This document shows, piece by piece, positions 5,433 to 7,358 of a DNA stretch of 7,358 nucleotides. How positions within the stretch are numbered: position 1 is the stretch's first letter; each line of letters opens with the position of its first letter. Below the pieces are notes generated by a model, which saw only the letters and a list, made by a program, of their open reading frames with translations, was not told the origin of the DNA and searched no databases. The translations under genes were made by a program, and so were the position numbers. This DNA comes from Candidatus Aminicenantota bacterium (GTDB lineage Bacteria > Acidobacteriota > B3-B38 > Guanabaribacteriales > B3-B38), in NCBI GenBank assembly GCA_029880275.1, contig JAOUOQ010000092.1:1-7358 (forward strand). Direction: 5' to 3'.

Positions 5433-5464
5433 TTTTATTGCAGAGCATATTGCATCTGCTGTAT
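5433..5464 (+). repeat. Imperfect direct repeat, copy 2, with bulged hairpin
   Basis: This is the second copy of the element at 4711-4742, 722 bases away and 60 bases after the VIT-like stop. This copy can fold as GCAGAGCA (5440-5447), loop TAT, then TGC-a-TCTGC (5451-5459): an eight-pair stem with one bulged A. It overlaps TATAAT at 5462-5467. Confidence 0.5.
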
Positions 5465-5467
5465 AAT
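5438..5467 (+). promoter_or_regulatory. Possible promoter for the 246-residue membrane protein gene
   Basis: TATAAT (5462-5467) is a perfect -10 match. TTGCAG (5438-5443) lies 18 bases upstream but matches only the TTG of the -35 consensus. This would leave a leader of about 95 bases before the ATG at 5568. The site coincides with the second direct repeat, so any regulator binding the repeat would sit on the promoter. Confidence 0.3.
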
Positions 5468-5567
5468 TAAAGAAAAAATAGAGAGATAAGTCTTTCCGGC
5501 TTCATTCATACACGATTGCAATAATTCTTTCATTTGAAGTTGTGTGCCCAAGGAGGCGTGATTACTC

Positions 5568-6308
5568 ATGAAACGCTTCAATTGGCTGCTTGTATTGGGC
5601 GTGGTCTTAATCTTATCATCTACTATTTTTTATCTCGTTCACTATGTAATTTTTAAAGATGTCCATCATATATTCATCTACCTATTGGGAGATATTGCCT
5701 TTATTCCTATTGAGGTCCTGCTGGTTACCCTGATTATACATCGTTTGCTCATTACGAGAGAAAAACGCGCTATGTTAGAAAAGCTGAACATGATTATTGG
5801 AGCCTTTTTTAGCGAAGTGGGAACAAGATTATTAACCTATTTTTCCGACTTTGACCCCAAATTAGATAAAATTAGAAACGATCTTATTGTGACCAACGAC
5901 TGGTCTGAGCAAGAATTCATTTATGTGTTTCAACGCCTTAAAGATTACGATTATGAAGTTGAAATTGCAAAGGTCGATTTAGAAGATTTGCGCAGTTTTC
6001 TTATGGGAAAAAGTGATTTTTTGCTGCGGTTATTAGAAAACCCAAATTTGCTGGAGCACGAGTCATTTACAGACCTCCTTCGGGCGGTCTTCCATCTGAC
6101 CGAGGAATTAACCAGCAGGGAGGATATAAGACAATTGCCGGATACCGACTACAAACATTTCTCCGGTGATATAAAAAGAGCATATAACTTGTTGGTTAAT
6201 GAATGGCTGGATTATATGAAATATTTGAAAAACAATTATCCCTATCTTTTCTCTCTGGCTATGCGGACGAATCCTTTTGACCAGGAAGCATCGGCTATAG
6301 TAAAATGA
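5568..6308 (+). CDS. Conserved membrane protein of unknown function, two N-terminal helices and a cytosolic helical domain
   Basis: A 246-residue protein. Two hydrophobic segments (about 5-29 and 35-60, the second containing GDIAFIPIEVLLVTLIIH) form a hairpin that should leave both ends inside, given the following HRLLITREKR positive patch. Residues about 62-246 are a soluble, charged, mostly helical domain with AMLEKLNMIIGAFFSEVGT near its start and many Asp, Glu, Lys and Tyr residues. I recall similar proteins annotated only as hypothetical in anaerobic bacteria and archaea, but do not recognise a named domain or catalytic motif, so no function is assigned. AAGGAGG (5550-5556), 11 bases before the ATG, supports the start. 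It stands alone, with 195 non-coding bases before it and 160 after. Confidence 0.8.
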   Translation: MKRFNWLLVLGVVLILSSTIFYLVHYVIFKDVHHIFIYLLGDIAFIPIEVLLVTLIIHRLLITREKRAMLEKLNMIIGAFFSEVGTRLLTYFSDFDPKLDKIRNDLIVTNDWSEQEFIYVFQRLKDYDYEVEIAKVDLEDLRSFLMGKSDFLLRLLENPNLLEHESFTDLLRAVFHLTEELTSREDIRQLPDTDYKHFSGDIKRAYNLLVNEWLDYMKYLKNNYPYLFSLAMRTNPFDQEASAIVK

Positions 6309-6321
6309 CTAAAAAGCTTAT

Positions 6322-6338
6322 TTATTGATAATATTCCT
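6322..6338 (+). repeat. Short repeat TTATTGATAAT-n2-TCCT, copy 1
   Basis: It matches 7196-7212 at 15 of 17 bases. It lies 13 bases after the stop of the 246-residue gene. It is AT-rich, so chance similarity is possible. Confidence 0.25.
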
Positions 6339-6355
6339 ACTTCATCGTCATATTG

Positions 6356-6419
6356 CCATAAATAAAGGGAGATCAAACATATCCTTAAGCCTGTCTATGA
6401 GTACACTTGCTATTTATGG
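6356..6419 (+). repeat. Inverted repeat with nine-base arms upstream of the DUF6512 gene
   Basis: CCATAAATA (6356-6364) and its exact complement TATTTATGG (6411-6419) enclose 46 bases. The match extends to GC-CATAAATA versus GCCCATAAATA with one gap. It lies entirely within the 160-base spacer before the gene at 6469. It could form an RNA stem in that gene's leader or bind a protein as DNA. It has no T tract, so it is not an evident terminator. Confidence 0.4.
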
Positions 6420-6468
6420 GCTGTAAAATGAGATAACGCCTTCACAGGATGCTTGCTGAGCGATAATT

Positions 6469-7002
6469 ATGAAAAAATCCGTCCTTATCTGGGAGCTGGT
6501 CGGCGTCATTATCATAATACTATCAGGGTCTATGCTCCATTTTGTGTTCGATTGGTCTGGTCAGTGGAAGCCCATCGCCTTAATAGCGGCAGTAAATGAG
6601 AGCGTGTGGGAACATCTGAAATTGGGTTTTTGGCCGGCATTGTTATATGCGGTTATTGAATATAGGTACTTGAAAAAATCGACTCACAACTTTCTCCTTG
6701 CCAAGACTACGGCGCTCTATCTCATCCCCATCTCCATTGTCATTCTTTTTTATTCATACACCGCCATTCTTGGATACAATGTTCTCGTAATTGATATTTT
6801 GATTTTTGCCATAGCGGTTGCTATTGGTCAATTAGCGAGCTATAAGCTGTTAACCTCACGCCAGTTTTCTAAGCCATTGAATAGATTTGCCCTGATTGCT
6901 CTGGCAGTCATCGTTCTTATGTTTTTGCTGTTTACTTTTTTCCCACCGCACCTACCCATCTTCAGAGACCCCGTCACCGGGGGATACGGAATTATCAAAT
7001 AA
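6469..7002 (+). CDS. DUF6512 family integral membrane protein
   Basis: A 177-residue membrane protein with about five hydrophobic segments (roughly 6-26, 51-64, 78-101, 104-124, 139-158). Two features mark the family as I know it: the central NESVWEHLKLGFWP motif at 43-56, and the C-terminal FPPHLPIFRDPVTGGYGI stretch at 157-174. No function is established for DUF6512. The conserved Asn-Glu-Ser, Trp-Glu-His and terminal His/Asp/Gly residues would suit a metal or small-ligand site at the membrane surface, but that is speculation. The ATG has only a weak ribosome site (GAG, 6458-6460); the first residues (MKKSVLIWELVG) still look like a normal family start. It is 160 bases from the preceding gene, so it probably has its own promoter. 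It is complete. Confidence 0.8.
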   Translation: MKKSVLIWELVGVIIIILSGSMLHFVFDWSGQWKPIALIAAVNESVWEHLKLGFWPALLYAVIEYRYLKKSTHNFLLAKTTALYLIPISIVILFYSYTAILGYNVLVIDILIFAIAVAIGQLASYKLLTSRQFSKPLNRFALIALAVIVLMFLLFTFFPPHLPIFRDPVTGGYGIIK

Positions 7003-7186
7003 CCTCCCCTCCTAATGCTGCACGGCAAGCGCCTGGATGCGACAGGAATAGGTACAATTACAGAAATAGTCATTTTTTACGAGATTATGATTCAATTATA
7101 CCAATTAGCAAAGCCTACCTCGCTGCGCACATCTGCCCCTTCGCACAGATTTGATTGAGAGACGCTGAAAGACAAATCCGCTCGCA

Positions 7187-7231
7187 ATGAAAAAATTATT
7201 GATAATTATCCTGATTAGTATAATAATATAG
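7187..7231 (+). other. Possible 14-codon hydrophobic micro-ORF
   Basis: ATG at 7187 opens MKKLLIIILISIII and then a TAG stop. It looks like the beginning of a signal peptide or a tiny membrane peptide, and might be the front of a decayed exported-protein gene. No SD is visible (CCGCTCGCA precedes it) and the region is AT-rich, so chance is the leading explanation. Confidence 0.12.
7196..7212 (+). repeat. Short repeat TTATTGATAAT-n2-TCCT, copy 2
   Basis: The partner of 6322-6338, with 15 of 17 bases identical. It overlaps the AATTAT-TG-ATAATT palindrome and the weak promoter-like patch in the right-end non-coding region. Confidence 0.25.
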
Positions 7232-7358
7232 CGAAGCATGAGCCATGTCATCAAGGTTAGCGCATAAAACCGGCACTTCGGTCATTCCCCGGTGGGCACA
7301 ATTGCCATATCTGGGTTAAACCAATAACTACTTAATTTACGGGATTGACGAGCTTGCC

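Larger units (their letters stand above)
7003..7358. other. Non-coding right end of the window
   Basis: I see no convincing gene in 356 bases on either strand. It starts with a pyrimidine run (CCTCCCCTCC, 7004-7013). Around 7130-7150 an ATCTG/CAGAT dyad could form a small hairpin. CGCTCGCAATGA (7180-7191) resembles the tips of short interspersed repeats I have seen in other genomes, but no full element is visible. An AATTAT-TG-ATAATT palindrome (7194-7207) and TTGATA/TATAAT (7199-7204, 7219-7224; only 14 bases apart) form a weak promoter-like patch. ACCGG (7269-7273) and CCGGT (7289-7293) can pair. A gene beyond the window may start just to the right. Confidence 0.5.

Noticed and set aside
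7120..7191. Miniature transposable element suggested by CGCTCGCAATGA and nearby dyads
   Set aside because: No matching terminal inverted repeat pair or target duplication could be found within the window.
1..7358. CRISPR array, tRNA, rRNA, insertion sequence or prophage genes
   Set aside because: I found no regularly spaced repeats, cloverleaf-like segments, transposase or phage protein motifs; the only repeats are the short imperfect ones listed.

Overview
The window carries eight protein-coding genes, all on the + strand. It reads as an oxygen, peroxide and iron-handling locus of a strict anaerobe with moderate GC. Hemerythrin, high-molecular-weight rubredoxin (Hrb), flavodiiron protein (FprA) and rubrerythrin are the classic non-haem-iron oxygen defence set of anaerobic bacteria (Moorella, clostridia, sulfate reducers) and of methanogen-like archaea. 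The domain of life is not settled by what I can see. Shine-Dalgarno (SD) sites are strong at several genes, and GTG and TTG starts are used. One promoter-like site fits the bacterial -35/-10 pattern (1843-1870), while another fits an archaeal TATA box placed for a leaderless transcript (4866-4873).

Layout. 2-1210 encodes a DUF438-hemerythrin-PAS protein, probably a sensor of oxygen or redox state. 1289-1636 encodes a carboxymuconolactone decarboxylase/AhpD-like protein with an intact Cys-x2-Cys-x3-His motif. 1637-1907 is a 271-base AT-rich spacer with promoter-like sequence, a six-codon mini-ORF and a possible gene remnant. 1908-4576 is a tight four-gene operon: hrb (flavin reductase + rubredoxin), fprA (4-base overlap), a 61-residue winged-helix protein (13-base gap) and rubrerythrin (17-base gap). 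4577-4895 is non-coding, with hairpins and one copy of an imperfect direct repeat. 4896-5372 encodes a small VIT1/CCC1-type membrane protein, probably an iron or manganese transporter. A second copy of the repeat follows, then a conserved two-helix membrane protein of unknown function (5568-6308) and a DUF6512 membrane protein (6469-7002). The last 356 bases hold no convincing gene.

How the genes fit together (inference from families). Electrons from NAD(P)H enter the flavin domain of Hrb and pass through its rubredoxin domain to FprA, which reduces O2 to water (or NO to N2O). The same rubredoxin pool can feed rubrerythrin, which reduces hydrogen peroxide. The winged-helix protein inside the operon is the obvious candidate regulator. 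The hemerythrin-PAS and AhpD-like proteins upstream, and the VIT-like transporter downstream, extend the theme to oxygen sensing, thiol-based peroxide chemistry and control of free iron.

The most interesting sequence-level details are a near-perfect SD and ATG inside hrb that would yield a free 55-residue rubredoxin from the same mRNA, the lone-cysteine mini-regulator in the operon, and the direct repeat on either side of the VIT-like gene.
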